Below are positions 18,871 through 27,682 of a stretch of 64,000 bases of DNA, one piece after another. A program made the translations under genes and the position numbers. How positions within the stretch are numbered: position 1 is the stretch's first letter; each line of letters opens with the position of its first letter. The notes beneath the pieces were generated by a model. It was not told the DNA's origin. It saw only the letters and a list, made by a program, of their open reading frames with translations, and did not search any database. This DNA is from CBDBEU01 sp965204565. GTDB lineage: Bacteria; Pseudomonadota; Alphaproteobacteria; Rhizobiales; TMED25. Where the stretch lies: contig CBDBEU010000005.1 of NCBI GenBank assembly GCA_965204565.1, positions 1,736,001 through 1,800,000 on the forward strand. The letters are read 5' to 3'.

Positions 18871-19848
18871 TCATGACCGCGCTCCGCCGGGCAATCCGTT
18901 AGGTACAATCAGATCAACATGGCGATGCCGCTTACCTTCCATGCTGGAGACAAGACCTTTCATCTGGTTGATCGTATCCTTTGGTCGGCTGTTGTGCCGT
19001 CCCGAGAACTCGCTGACTTACCGATCCAGATGCTTCGGAGACATCTTGTGATAAACGCCGTTGTAGCCGCGCTTGAGCGGTGCCCAGAAGCTTTCGAGAC
19101 CGTTCGTGTGGGCTTGATCTCGTACATACTCCCCGACTGAGTGTCTGACCGCCTCATGTGGTCTGTCGATCCCCTTGTACGCACTGGCGTCATCGGTGAA
19201 GATCTGCGCATCTTCTACGGTGTGATCGGTCACGAACCCCTGCAAAGTTTCCGCGTCCGTCTTGTCGACGACTTTGGCCACGACCTGACCCGTGTTCCGG
19301 TCCCTGACGCCCGCAACAGCGGTCTTGCCCACCGATCCGCGTCCGGCCTTCAGCTTCTTCTTCGGATGCTTGTTCTTCTCCTTGCCGCCCATGTACGTCT
19401 CATCAGCTTCCACTGGGCCGTTGAAAGGCAAATCAACACCATCATTTTCCAACGCCTTGCGCAAGCGGTGTGCCAAATGCCATGCGGATTTCTGGGTGAT
19501 CTCAAGATCGCGGTGCAGCTTCATTGAGGATACACCCTTTAGACTGGTGGTCATGAGGTAAATCGCGATTGCCCAAATCTGATAACCGAGATTGGAGCAT
19601 TCCATCGGCGTTGCGGTGCGGACGCTGAACCTTTTCCGACATCCCTTTTCGCGGCACCGATAGGGCATGGTCTTGTGCCTGGCACCGGAGAGAACGTTTA
19701 CGGAACCACAATGTGGGCAATGCACACCATCTGGCCAACGCTGTTCCGCAAACCACTTCTCAGAGATTGCGTCGTCGGGGAACATCTGAAACAGTTTCTT
19801 CAGACTTATGCCTTTGCGGTGCGATTTTCCGGGTGCTTTCTGCGCCAT
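18871..19848 (-). pseudogene. IS1595-family transposase, single nonsense codon
   Basis: An ISXO2-like transposase of the IS1595 family. It has an N-terminal zinc ribbon (CPHCGSVN, then CREKGCRKRF), the first catalytic Asp in VEADETYMGGKEKNKHPKKK, the second in QIFTDDASAYKG, and the last acidic residue in NGLESFWAPLKRGY. The frame stops at TAA 19018-19020 right after HLDR, where relatives have Tyr. Past it the same frame continues VSEFSGRHNSRPKDTINQMK and runs to TGA at 18871-18873. The gene is otherwise full length. The element's ends were not resolved; sequence on its left joins the truncated IS5 copy, and on its right a cobW fragment. Confidence 0.85.
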
Positions 19849-19948
19849 TTCAAACCTCCACCTTGGGCACTATTGAATCAATATAAAGTCAAGCGGTCAA
19901 GTTATTTCTCGGCACTATCGTATATAAATCCCAAATATTATCAACCGA

Positions 19949-20335
19949 CATGATGATCGCATCAAAGCCTTCGCCAGCAGGCAGGCTGAACCAGTCTGCC
20001 TTGCTGCACTGGAGCTGTTTCTCGATCTTTTGCGCTCAAGTCAAGGTGAAAAGCTGCTGAGCATAAAAGGAATTGTCAGCACGAGCGAGGAACCGGAACG
20101 CCCGCTTGTTATTCACGGGGTCCAGCATGTATTTCATCCTCCGGTGTTCCTCGATGCTTGGCCCGACACTGACCACACGACGCGTATTGTATTTATCATT
20201 TGTGATGGCGACGAGGGTGCAACCAGCGCTCTGTTTTCGGCAATTGCCGCCCCATCTTCGGATGATGCCGCAAGCGCACTCGATCCGACCCATCCGCTTG
20301 CAACGCCGGGTACCGGGCCGTTTGAGCCTGGCTAA
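19949..20335 (+). pseudogene. CobW/COG0523 GTPase, C-terminal domain only
   Basis: The frame from 19949 reads HDDRIKAFASRQAEPV, then FLDLLRSSQGEKLLSIKGIV, and PLVIHGVQHVFHPPVFLDAW, ending GTGPFEPG at TAA 20335. This is the C-terminal domain of COG0523 GTPases (CobW family), which work as metal chaperones. The GTPase half, with its P-loop and CxCC metal site, is missing; the sequence on the left is IS1595-associated DNA. The fragment therefore cannot be functional. It converges with the TusA-like gene, with 6 bases between stops. Confidence 0.75.
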
Positions 20336-20341
20336 AACAGC

Positions 20342-20584
20342 CTAGCCGCGTCGAATTGAATAGCGGAAAATGCCCTCATTTGCCGATCGATCGATCAAAT
20401 CGTGACCAGCTTCAGCGCAAAAATGTGGAATATCGATCTGTGTCGCCGGATCGCTTGCAATCACCGGCAATACTTCACCGGGCTTCATCGACATCAGCTT
20501 TTTGCGGATCTTGAGTACCGGCAACGGACAGATCAGACCTGTGAGGTCAAATTCCTCAACCCTAGTTGAATCCGCTTCGGTCAT
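20342..20584 (-). CDS. TusA-like sulfurtransferase
   Basis: An 80-residue protein of the TusA/SirA fold. The hallmark CPxP motif is present as LICPLPVLKIRKKL, with the active Cys at residue 19, followed by the conserved GEVLPVIASDPATQIDIPHF. TusA-type proteins accept persulfide sulfur and pass it on for tRNA thiolation or molybdenum cofactor sulfuration. It lies about 1 kb from fdhD, whose product also handles persulfide for formate dehydrogenase, and is transcribed away from it. A functional link is inference only. Bases 20585-20750 upstream should hold its promoter. Confidence 0.85.
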   Translation of the reverse strand: MTEADSTRVEEFDLTGLICPLPVLKIRKKLMSMKPGEVLPVIASDPATQIDIPHFCAEAGHDLIDRSANEGIFRYSIRRG

Positions 20585-20756
20585 GAATACGCCTGTCTCA
20601 ATTCCGCTGCTTTAAAAGTCTGGCGCAATCCTAGTTGGCGCTCTGTCAACGGTCCATGGCCTGTATGTGAGGTCAGGTGCCGGTTGGCGCCCGAACAAAT
20701 TTCTGACAACAACACATAACATGAACGATTGTTCGGGTGATGTGATGCCACTAGGG

Positions 20757-21376
20757 TCCGGACTCATTATAGCCACGAGATGAGGGCTGCGGCGCGCGCG
20801 ATAGCTGCCGTGACGTTTTTAATGTTGCGCTCGAAGCGAGTTGCGATGCGCCGCCGGTCCTTGATGCGGCGGAACATGCGTTCGATGATATTTCGCTCCC
20901 TGTGGATGGCCCGATCGTCGTGATATCGGCTCTTGCGGTTCTTTCGCGGCGGGATGACGGGCCCGGTCCCGCGCTCTTCAAGCCGTTCGCGCAGTTCCCG
21001 GCCGTCACGGCCTTTGCCGGCGACACGTTCGGCGGATGGCGGCATGGCCTCGATGCGGCGCTGTGCGACCTTGCAATCATGCACGTTCCGGGCGTCGGGA
21101 GCAGGACGCAATTGACAAAAACATGGGGCGGTCCTTGTGGTCGCGGACGGCGTGGATCCCGGTGTTGCGTCCGCCTTTGGTGCGGCCGATAACATGGGGG
21201 CATGGGGGCCAAGGCCCCCTTTTCCACCGCCGGCGCAGCGATGAGCCTTGATGCGGGAGCTGTCGATGAACAGCCGGTCGGGCGTATCCTCGGCGCCTGC
21301 CGGAGCGCTGAAGATACCTTCCCGTATACCGCGCCCGGCCCGGCGGACGAAGCGGTTGCAGAGCGTCTTCTTCGGC
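20757..21376 (-). pseudogene. IS5-family transposase remnant (element C)
   Basis: On the minus strand the text begins inside the gene at GPKKTLCNRFVRRAG (about 21376) and shows DRLFIDSSRIKAHR with the first Asp. It loses frame around the GRTKGG block. It then resumes with RELRERLEERGTGPVIPPRK and ends HRERNIIERMFRRIKDRRRI and ALISWL near 20767. The second Asp is not recognisable and the N-terminus is gone. The right-hand end at 20757 reads CCGGACTCATTATAGCCAC, related to the end of element B. Its 5' side is fused at 21376 to a piece of IS630. Confidence 0.75.
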
Positions 21377-21515
21377 CCGTCGACCTCCAGGCCGCCATCA
21401 ACCGCTTCATCGAGCAGCACAGCGAAACCGAGGCAAAACCCTTCACCCGCGTGCCGATCCCGACCAAATCATCGCCGCCGGAAATCGAGGGTTCCAGATG
21501 TTGGAAGCAGTCCGC
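21376..21515 (+). mobile_element. 3' scrap of an IS630-family transposase
   Basis: The plus strand reads VDLQAAINRFIEQHSETEAK, the IS630 C-terminal region, and continues to a segment ending at the bases GAGGGTTCC. The same DNA occurs, inverted and about 90% alike by eye, at the 3' end of the IS630 remnant at 49.55-49.69 kb. It joins element C abruptly at GGCCC / GTCGACCTCC. About 100 bases of unremarkable sequence follow before fdhD. Confidence 0.7.
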
Positions 21516-21617
21516 TAGGACCGAGCGCTGGGCGGCAACCTGCACTAAACCCATGCCCCTCGCATCCAGGCGTAAGGCGCGCTACTCTGCCCCAAGAACG
21601 ATGAAACAGCGCATTCT

Positions 21618-22514
21618 ATGACACGCCGAGCACGGATGGATGAATTCACCCTTCGCCCCGATCCTGATGATCGACGCCTGACCAAACTTGTCAATGGCAT
21701 CGACCATACCGGCGCTCAAGTCGAAACCGCGATCGTTCACGAACGCACGCTCACACTATTTTTGAATGCACAGGAGATCGTCACCATGATGACGATTTCC
21801 GATCACCCGGAGTTGCTGGCGCTGGGCTATCTGATCAATCAGGGCATGATTCAGCCTGATGACAAGATCACTGCGATCGAACACGACGATGATCTCGAGG
21901 TCGTGGTGGTGAGGACCGAACGCGAAACCAATTACGAGGAAAAGCTGAAGAAGCGCGTTCAGACTTCAGGTTGTGCCCAGGGAACCGCTTTTGGCGATCT
22001 CATGGAAAATTTCCACTCAGCCTGTCTCGATGCTGATGCGCAGCTCAAGACCAGCTGGCTTTATGAATTGACCCGAAAGATCAACACCTGCCCCAGCCTC
22101 TATCTCAAGGCAGGCGCCATACATGGCTGCGCGCTGGCACATCAGGATCGCCCACTTGTCTATCTGGAAGATGTTGGACGCCACAATGCAGTCGACAAGA
22201 TTGCCGGATACATGGCAATCCACCACATCGAACCATACGACAAGATCTTTTACACCACCGGGCGTCTAACCTCCGAAATGGTCATAAAATGCGTCAATAT
22301 GGGGATACCAATACTGATCTCACGGTCAGGCTTCACTGCTTTGGGAGTCGAACTTGCGCGCTCCGCCGGTCTGACTTTGATTGGACGCGCCCGTGGCCAG
22401 CGTTTCGTGGTCCTGTCTGGCAAGGAACGCGTCATCTTCGACATCGATGCATCCAAGGCCGAACAAGAGCCAGCCAAGCTGCACCGCAAGGCATCCACAC
22501 CGGAGGTCATGTGA
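21618..22514 (+). CDS. fdhD: Formate dehydrogenase accessory sulfurtransferase FdhD
   Basis: A 298-residue FdhD. It transfers sulfur from a cysteine desulfurase to the bis-MGD cofactor of formate dehydrogenases. Conserved blocks: HPELLALGYLINQGMI, the active-loop region QTSGCAQGTAFGD, YLKAGAIHGCAL, and LEDVGRHNAVDKIAGY. The loop carries a single Cys rather than the CxxC of the E. coli protein. The C-terminal FYTTGRLTSEMVIKCVNMGI and PILISRSGFTALGVELA are standard. It opens a tightly packed operon; its TGA overlaps the mobA start. No formate dehydrogenase structural gene is in the window. A second ATG at codon 7 (21636) is an alternative start. Confidence 0.93.
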   Translation: MTRRARMDEFTLRPDPDDRRLTKLVNGIDHTGAQVETAIVHERTLTLFLNAQEIVTMMTISDHPELLALGYLINQGMIQPDDKITAIEHDDDLEVVVVRTERETNYEEKLKKRVQTSGCAQGTAFGDLMENFHSACLDADAQLKTSWLYELTRKINTCPSLYLKAGAIHGCALAHQDRPLVYLEDVGRHNAVDKIAGYMAIHHIEPYDKIFYTTGRLTSEMVIKCVNMGIPILISRSGFTALGVELARSAGLTLIGRARGQRFVVLSGKERVIFDIDASKAEQEPAKLHRKASTPEVM

Positions 22515-23134
22515 GCTCTTCCAGCACCATCGTTGGCATTCTTCTGGCTGGTGGTCAGGCCCGGCGCATAGGTGGTGGCGACAAATGCCTGCAACTGCTT
22601 GCCGGTCAGCCGTTGCTATCTCATGTGATCAAACGCGCCCAACCTCAACTGGCAACACTGGCGCTCAATGCCAATGGAGATCCCGATCGGTTTGCCAATT
22701 TCGCCTTACCCGTAATCGCCGATCCATTGGCTGGGAATCCTGGCCCGCTCGCGGGCGTGCTCGCTGGGCTCGAATGGGTGGTCAAATCCGTTCCGGGCGC
22801 TACTCACGTGGCGACGATTGCCACTGACACACCGTTCTTCCCCCACGATCTGGTATCTCAGTTTACCGCCGCACTGACGCACACACCCTCGCCGATCGCC
22901 TGCGCTGCCTCACGCGGCCGCCTCCACCCCGTATTCGGCCTCTGGCCGGTCACCCTCGCCCAAGACCTGCGTACAGCACTCGAAAGCGGTGTACGCAAGG
23001 TTGACCAATGGACGTCCCGCCATGGCGTTGCGGTCTCCCATTTTGACGCGCCCGACGGCGATCCCTTTTTCAACATCAACACGCAAGAAGAACTCGACCT
23101 GGCACAACGCCGGATGAGAGCATCGATAGCATGA
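22511..23134 (+). CDS. mobA: Molybdenum cofactor guanylyltransferase MobA
   Basis: A 207-residue protein that joins GMP to molybdopterin, forming the guanine dinucleotide cofactor of DMSO-reductase-family enzymes. The nucleotide-binding signature is GILLAGGQARRIGGGDKCLQ, followed by PLLSHVIKRAQPQL, the metal-site region HVATIATDTPFFP and SRGRLHPVFGLWP. The open frame extends upstream into fdhD, but the GTG at 22511-22513 gives the normal start and overlaps the fdhD stop by 4 bases (GTGA). Its own stop overlaps the mobB start. A possible client is the molybdoenzyme at 52.9-55.2 kb. Confidence 0.92.
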   Translation: MSSSSTIVGILLAGGQARRIGGGDKCLQLLAGQPLLSHVIKRAQPQLATLALNANGDPDRFANFALPVIADPLAGNPGPLAGVLAGLEWVVKSVPGATHVATIATDTPFFPHDLVSQFTAALTHTPSPIACAASRGRLHPVFGLWPVTLAQDLRTALESGVRKVDQWTSRHGVAVSHFDAPDGDPFFNINTQEELDLAQRRMRASIA

Positions 23135-23658
23135 CGAACCAACCGGTCATCGGTATTGCCGGCGACAAGAATGCCGGCAAGACTACACTCACTGAACGTC
23201 TCATCGCTGGGCTAACAGCACGGGGCCTGTCTGTCTCGTCGGTAAAACACGCCCATCACAGCGTCGATATCGACGAACCCGGCCGCGATACTCATCGTCA
23301 CCGCGATGCCGGCGCCTATGAGGTGGCGCTCGCAACCTCAAGCCGCTTCGCCATCATGCATGAATTGCGCAGCGCGCCAGAACCACAATTGAATGAGATC
23401 CTCTCCCGCCTGGCACCAGTCGATCTGATCATCGTCGAAGGCTTCAAGTCGGAGCCCATTCCCAAGATCGAAGTGAGGCGCGAGGGAGCGGCACGGGCAC
23501 TTGCCGCCGACATCCCAGGCATCATCGCCATCGCCAGTGATGCTCCCCTTAAAGACGCACATCTGCCCATCTTCGCACTTGACGACATATCCGGCATCGC
23601 AGCGTTCATCATCGGCCAGTTTTCCCTGGAGGCGGGCAATGCGCACGCGCTCGGCTGA
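23131..23658 (+). CDS. mobB: Molybdopterin-guanine dinucleotide biosynthesis protein MobB
   Basis: A 175-residue P-loop GTPase. Walker A is GIAGDKNAGKTTLTERLIAG near the N-terminus, followed by the conserved VSSVKHAHHSVDIDEPGRDT segment and LIIVEGFKSEPIPKIEVRR, the MobB hallmark. It assists MobA in bis-MGD formation and is not essential in E. coli. The ATG overlaps the mobA stop by 4 bases. The 3' end overlaps the start of moeA by 20 bases. This is a strong sign of coupled translation across the operon. Confidence 0.93.
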   Translation: MTNQPVIGIAGDKNAGKTTLTERLIAGLTARGLSVSSVKHAHHSVDIDEPGRDTHRHRDAGAYEVALATSSRFAIMHELRSAPEPQLNEILSRLAPVDLIIVEGFKSEPIPKIEVRREGAARALAADIPGIIAIASDAPLKDAHLPIFALDDISGIAAFIIGQFSLEAGNAHALG

Positions 23659-24919
23659 ATCCCTCGACGACTGCTTCGCACACGATACTGACCGGTTATC
23701 CCATGCTACCGTCATCGACCTCATCACGGGCAATACGAATGCCATTGTAGGGACGATCTCCATACCGCTGGAAAGCACAACCGGACGCTATGCGGCTGCG
23801 GAAATCAGGGCCGGCCGGTCGGTACCCGGTCACCACAATGCAGCTGTCGATGGCTATGCGATCATCCACTGCGGTGCGGAATCCGGCGAGAAAACCGCCT
23901 ACAACCTGGTCAACCGCATTGCTGCAGGAGATGTAACCGCGCATGAACTTAAGCTTGGCGAGGCTGCGCGGATTTTCACTGGCGCCCACCTGCCGAAAGG
24001 CGCCAATACCGTGGTGATGCAAGAAGACGCCGAAACCTTGCCGAATGGAACGGTCTCACTTCCTTCCGCTATCAAACCGGGTACAAATATACGATGCGCC
24101 GGTGAAGATGTGGGCGAAAACGACATTCTGATTCGCCCCGGCGACAGGTTACGGCCACAGGATATTGCGGCTCTGGCATCAACCGGAAAATCCGAAATTC
24201 CGGTTTTTGAAACTCTCACCATCGGTATCCTGTCCAGCGGCGACGAAGTGCGCCGTCCAGGCACCACGCTCGGCGAGGCTGACGTTTACGATGCCAATAG
24301 CTATCTTCTGCGTGCACTCGCCGCCACACTCCCGGTCGAGGTGATCGATCTTGGCATTGTTGTCGACCAGCGCGCCGCCGTGGAAGACCGTCTGGCAGAT
24401 GCGGCGCGCAAATGCCACCTCATCATCACTTCGGGCGGTGCGAGTCGTGGCGAGGAAGATCACCTGGTACATGTGCTCGCAGAATCAGGCGCGCTCGACG
24501 CTTGGCAGATTGCAATCAAGCCGGGTCGGCCGCTAGGTCTGGGGTCGTATGCTGGCACCCGTGTTCTTATGCTACCTGGAAATCCGGTTGCGGTGATGGT
24601 CTGTTTCCTCCTCTACGCAATGCCATTGATCGTCGGGTTGGGCGGCGGCACCTACCATCAACCTCGACGCTTTCAGCTGCGTGCGGCATTCGAGATCCCA
24701 TCGAAAAAGCCCGACCGGCGCGAATTTCTGCGCGGACAGCTCACCAACAATGATGGCCAATTTGCCGTGGCAAAATATCCACGCGACGGCTCTGGCCTTA
24801 TATCCTCACTGCGTTCAGCAGATGGATTGATTGAGCTTGCCGAATCGATCCGGAAAATTGATCGCGGCGACAAAGTTGCCTTCATTCCGTTCACCGAATT
24901 TGGCTTGTTTGCCGGCTGA
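23639..24919 (+). CDS. moeA: Molybdopterin molybdenumtransferase MoeA
   Basis: A 426-residue MoeA, which inserts molybdate into adenylylated molybdopterin. Recognisable blocks: PGHHNAAVDGYAI, RIFTGAHLPKGANTVVMQED, GILSSGDEVRRPG, the MPT-binding ITSGGASRGEEDHLV, and LMLPGNPVAVMVCFLLY. The frame is open from 23501, but that stretch shadows mobB. ATG at 23639 gives the family N-terminus and has GGAGGCGGGCA just before it. It overlaps the end of mobB by 20 bases. Thirteen bases separate its stop from the acyl-CoA synthetase start. Confidence 0.93.
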   Translation: MRTRSAESLDDCFAHDTDRLSHATVIDLITGNTNAIVGTISIPLESTTGRYAAAEIRAGRSVPGHHNAAVDGYAIIHCGAESGEKTAYNLVNRIAAGDVTAHELKLGEAARIFTGAHLPKGANTVVMQEDAETLPNGTVSLPSAIKPGTNIRCAGEDVGENDILIRPGDRLRPQDIAALASTGKSEIPVFETLTIGILSSGDEVRRPGTTLGEADVYDANSYLLRALAATLPVEVIDLGIVVDQRAAVEDRLADAARKCHLIITSGGASRGEEDHLVHVLAESGALDAWQIAIKPGRPLGLGSYAGTRVLMLPGNPVAVMVCFLLYAMPLIVGLGGGTYHQPRRFQLRAAFEIPSKKPDRREFLRGQLTNNDGQFAVAKYPRDGSGLISSLRSADGLIELAESIRKIDRGDKVAFIPFTEFGLFAG

Positions 24920-24932
24920 AGCGGATCAGGTG

Positions 24933-26762
24933 ATGGAAAATGCGATCAGCCACAGACCATTGGGCCTATTAGAACGTCTGAGGTGCGAGTGGACATACTT
25001 CGTTTCCGTCACTCGTCTCCTTTTGCGTCTGAAGAAAATAACTGACCAACCGCGCCGCACCATAGGCGATCAAATCGCTGAAGTTGCAGCGCGCTTCACC
25101 GACCGCACCGCGCTTATTGGCGAAGAGACAACGCTCACCTATAGCGAACTCGACAACCTCGCCAATCGATATGCGCGCTGGGCCATGGCCAACGGCATCG
25201 CCAAAGGCGACGTAATTGCGCTGTTGATGCCAAATCGGCCCGAATTCGTCGCCGCATGGCTCGGTATTACCCGTGCAGGTGGTGTCGCCGCGTTGCTCAA
25301 TTTCAATCAGCGCGGGCCTTCGCTTGCCCATTCAATCAACATTGCAAGACCTCGCCTCCTGATCCTCGATGCCGAACTTGAGACAACATTTGCCTCCGCG
25401 CACGCCCTTCTTGATCACGTGCCTGAGATCTGGTCAACCGGCTGGCAGATCGATGGCGCCCAGAACCTGGACCAAGCGGTCCAGGCGGCATCGAATGCAG
25501 CTTTGGGAACGGAAGAAAAACCGGTGCTCACAACCGATGATCCGGCTGTTTACATCTATACCAGCGGTACAACAGGGTTGCCCAAGGCCGCAACGATCAC
25601 TCACTACCGGGTGCTCACTATGATGAACGGCTTCTCGGCCGCAACCCAGGCAACCGCCGATGATCGCATTTACATAACATTGCCGCTCTATCACTCTTCC
25701 GGCGGACTCATTGGCATTGGCACAACATTGACCGTTGGGGGCGCTGCAATCATCAGGCGTCAGTTCTCTGCAAGCAGCTTCTGGCGTGATTGCGTCGATC
25801 AACAGGTGACCCTGTTTCAATATATTGGAGAGCTGTGCCGCTACCTCGTCAATGCTCCGGCCTGCGAAGAGGAAAGCCGACACAAGATCCGCATCGCCTG
25901 TGGCAATGGCCTGCGCCCGGATATCTGGAGCACATTCAAGGAGCGGTTTCGCCTGCCGCGCATCATTGAATTTTACGGCGCCACTGAAGGAAATGTTGTG
26001 CTGGTCAATTTCGACGGACGCGAAGGTGCGATCGGTCGTCTGCCCGCCTGGCTGCGTTTCATTTTTAAGATCACCCTCGTCCGCCATGACGGGGAAGGCG
26101 AGGAGCCCGAGCGCGATGCACATGGCCATTGCGTTGCCTGCAAACCCGGTGAAATCGGAGAGGCACTTGGCTCAATCGAGCGCAATCCCAAGCGTCCCAC
26201 CAATCGCTTCGACGGCTATGTTGATGCAAAAGCGACGGAACGTAAAATCCTGCGCAATGTGTTCCACGATGGCGACATGTGGTTCCGCACCGGCGATTTG
26301 ATGCGAAAGGATCGTTACGGATATTTCTATTTTGTCGACCGGATTGGAGATACATTCCGCTGGAAAGGCGAAAACGTGTCCACCACCGAAGTCGCTTCCA
26401 TCATTGCCGCAGTTGACGGCATCGCCGAAGTCAACGTCTACGGCGTCATCGTCCCCGGACATGACGGTCGCGCGGGCATGGCGATGATCGTGCCGCTCAC
26501 AACCACGCCTGATCTGGCAGAGCTCTCAAACCATCTCTCTGACAACCTGCCAGACTATGCGCGGCCGGTTTTCTTGCGGATTGGCAGCGAGATAGAAAAA
26601 ACCAGCACCTTCAAACAACGCAAACAAGGCTCCTCCGAAGACGGTTTCAATCCGGCTAAAACGACTGACAGACTCTATTTTGCAGATGCGCTGACGGGCA
26701 AATTTCACAGACTGGACTCACACGCATATGACCGGATTTGCATGGGCGAAATCAGATTATGA
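24933..26762 (+). CDS. Long-chain acyl-CoA synthetase (FATP/VLACS type)
   Basis: A 609-residue AMP-forming ligase. The AMP-binding loop is IYTSGTTGLPKAATITH, the A5-like motif EFYGATEGNVV, and the C-terminal motif TGDLMRKDRYGYFYFVDRIG followed by DTFRWKGENVSTTEVA, which is typical of the FATP/very-long-chain group rather than classic FadD. It activates fatty acids to CoA thioesters and may help uptake. ATG at 24933 follows AGGTG and sits 13 bases after moeA; the open frame further upstream overlaps moeA and is discarded. It is an unexpected member of a molybdenum-cofactor operon. Its end overlaps the next gene by 4 bases. Confidence 0.9.
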   Translation: MENAISHRPLGLLERLRCEWTYFVSVTRLLLRLKKITDQPRRTIGDQIAEVAARFTDRTALIGEETTLTYSELDNLANRYARWAMANGIAKGDVIALLMPNRPEFVAAWLGITRAGGVAALLNFNQRGPSLAHSINIARPRLLILDAELETTFASAHALLDHVPEIWSTGWQIDGAQNLDQAVQAASNAALGTEEKPVLTTDDPAVYIYTSGTTGLPKAATITHYRVLTMMNGFSAATQATADDRIYITLPLYHSSGGLIGIGTTLTVGGAAIIRRQFSASSFWRDCVDQQVTLFQYIGELCRYLVNAPACEEESRHKIRIACGNGLRPDIWSTFKERFRLPRIIEFYGATEGNVVLVNFDGREGAIGRLPAWLRFIFKITLVRHDGEGEEPERDAHGHCVACKPGEIGEALGSIERNPKRPTNRFDGYVDAKATERKILRNVFHDGDMWFRTGDLMRKDRYGYFYFVDRIGDTFRWKGENVSTTEVASIIAAVDGIAEVNVYGVIVPGHDGRAGMAMIVPLTTTPDLAELSNHLSDNLPDYARPVFLRIGSEIEKTSTFKQRKQGSSEDGFNPAKTTDRLYFADALTGKFHRLDSHAYDRICMGEIRL

Positions 26763-27319
26763 CCGCCAATCAGGGCCAGGAACCAACGCCATCTGAAATT
26801 GTCGAATTCTGGTTTGACGCCGGACCTGAGCAATGGTTCGGCAAGGCTCCGGAATTCGACGACGAGATCACGCGCCGTTTCGGCCACACCGCCGAACAGG
26901 CAGCAAACGGCGCATTCGATGACTGGTGCAAGACGTCTGAGGGAACGCTCGCATTGATCCTGGTGCTCGACCAGTTCCGCCGCAACATTCATCGCGGCAG
27001 CTCACAGGCATTCAGTGCGGACAATCGAGCGCTCGCCATCTCTCGTGCCGCCATTGAACGCAGTGTCGACAAGAATCTGCCGGTGGAGAAACGAAAATGG
27101 CTCTATTTGCCATACGAACACGCAGAAGACCTTGAAACACAGGAACAATGCGTTGCTCTGTTTGAGGCGGCGGGCATTGAAGCTGATCTCAAATGGGCGG
27201 TGGATCACCGCGATATTATCGCCCGGTTTGGCCGCTTTCCCCATCGCAACGCCACACTCGGCCGCACATCAACGCCGGAAGAGGACCAATTCCTCGCTGA
27301 TGGCGGCTTTGCCGGGTAG
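26759..27319 (+). CDS. DUF924 family protein
   Basis: A 186-residue cytoplasmic protein of the DUF924 family, function unknown, made of alpha helices. Family hallmarks: EIVEFWFDAGPEQWFGKAPE near the N-terminus, LALILVLDQFRRNIHRG, KWLYLPYEHAEDLETQEQC, and FGRFPHRNATLGRTSTPEE. The ATG at 26759 overlaps the acyl-CoA synthetase stop by 4 bases (ATGA); an ATG at 26738 is less likely. It is the last gene of the fdhD operon. The following 100 bases show no clear terminator hairpin. Confidence 0.88.
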   Translation: MTANQGQEPTPSEIVEFWFDAGPEQWFGKAPEFDDEITRRFGHTAEQAANGAFDDWCKTSEGTLALILVLDQFRRNIHRGSSQAFSADNRALAISRAAIERSVDKNLPVEKRKWLYLPYEHAEDLETQEQCVALFEAAGIEADLKWAVDHRDIIARFGRFPHRNATLGRTSTPEEDQFLADGGFAG

Positions 27320-27422
27320 CAGCAAGCCACACACGCCCTGTGATGTCTTATCTGTGTGTGGAAAGGCTTTGGCAACGCTGATCTGCTAGGTCTGCAGTCA
27401 TGCCTATGAATCCGAGCACACA

Positions 27423-27569
27423 ATGAGTATCGGCGCGATTGCGCAGCCCCGGCGTGTTGTCGAGCTTGCCCGCGAATTCCTGTTGGAAAAAGGCGACCGG
27501 GCCCACGCCCGGCGCGGCGCTGTTTTTGCGATTGCCATCCGCGTATTGAGCGCCGCTATAGCCGCCTGA
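27423..27569 (+). pseudogene. N-terminal fragment resembling a polysaccharide flippase
   Basis: Forty-eight codons from ATG 27423 to TGA 27567-27569: VVELAREFLLEKGDRAHARR, then GAVFAIAIRVLSAAIAA. The second part looks like the first membrane segment of Wzx-type oligosaccharide flippases (GxxxxxAIRVxSAA), after which similarity stops where IS21 sequence begins. I see no remainder of the gene on the far side of the IS elements. The assignment rests on a short stretch and is tentative. Confidence 0.45.
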
Positions 27570-27682
27570 GAACGCTGGAGCGATGCTCCCCCGGTGAAGC
27601 GGCCTGATCGGCCGGAGTGATATTCCACCATTGACAGCCTTCATGCCTTTGGCAGAGGGCGGGGGATGAAGGGTGCGGCGCT

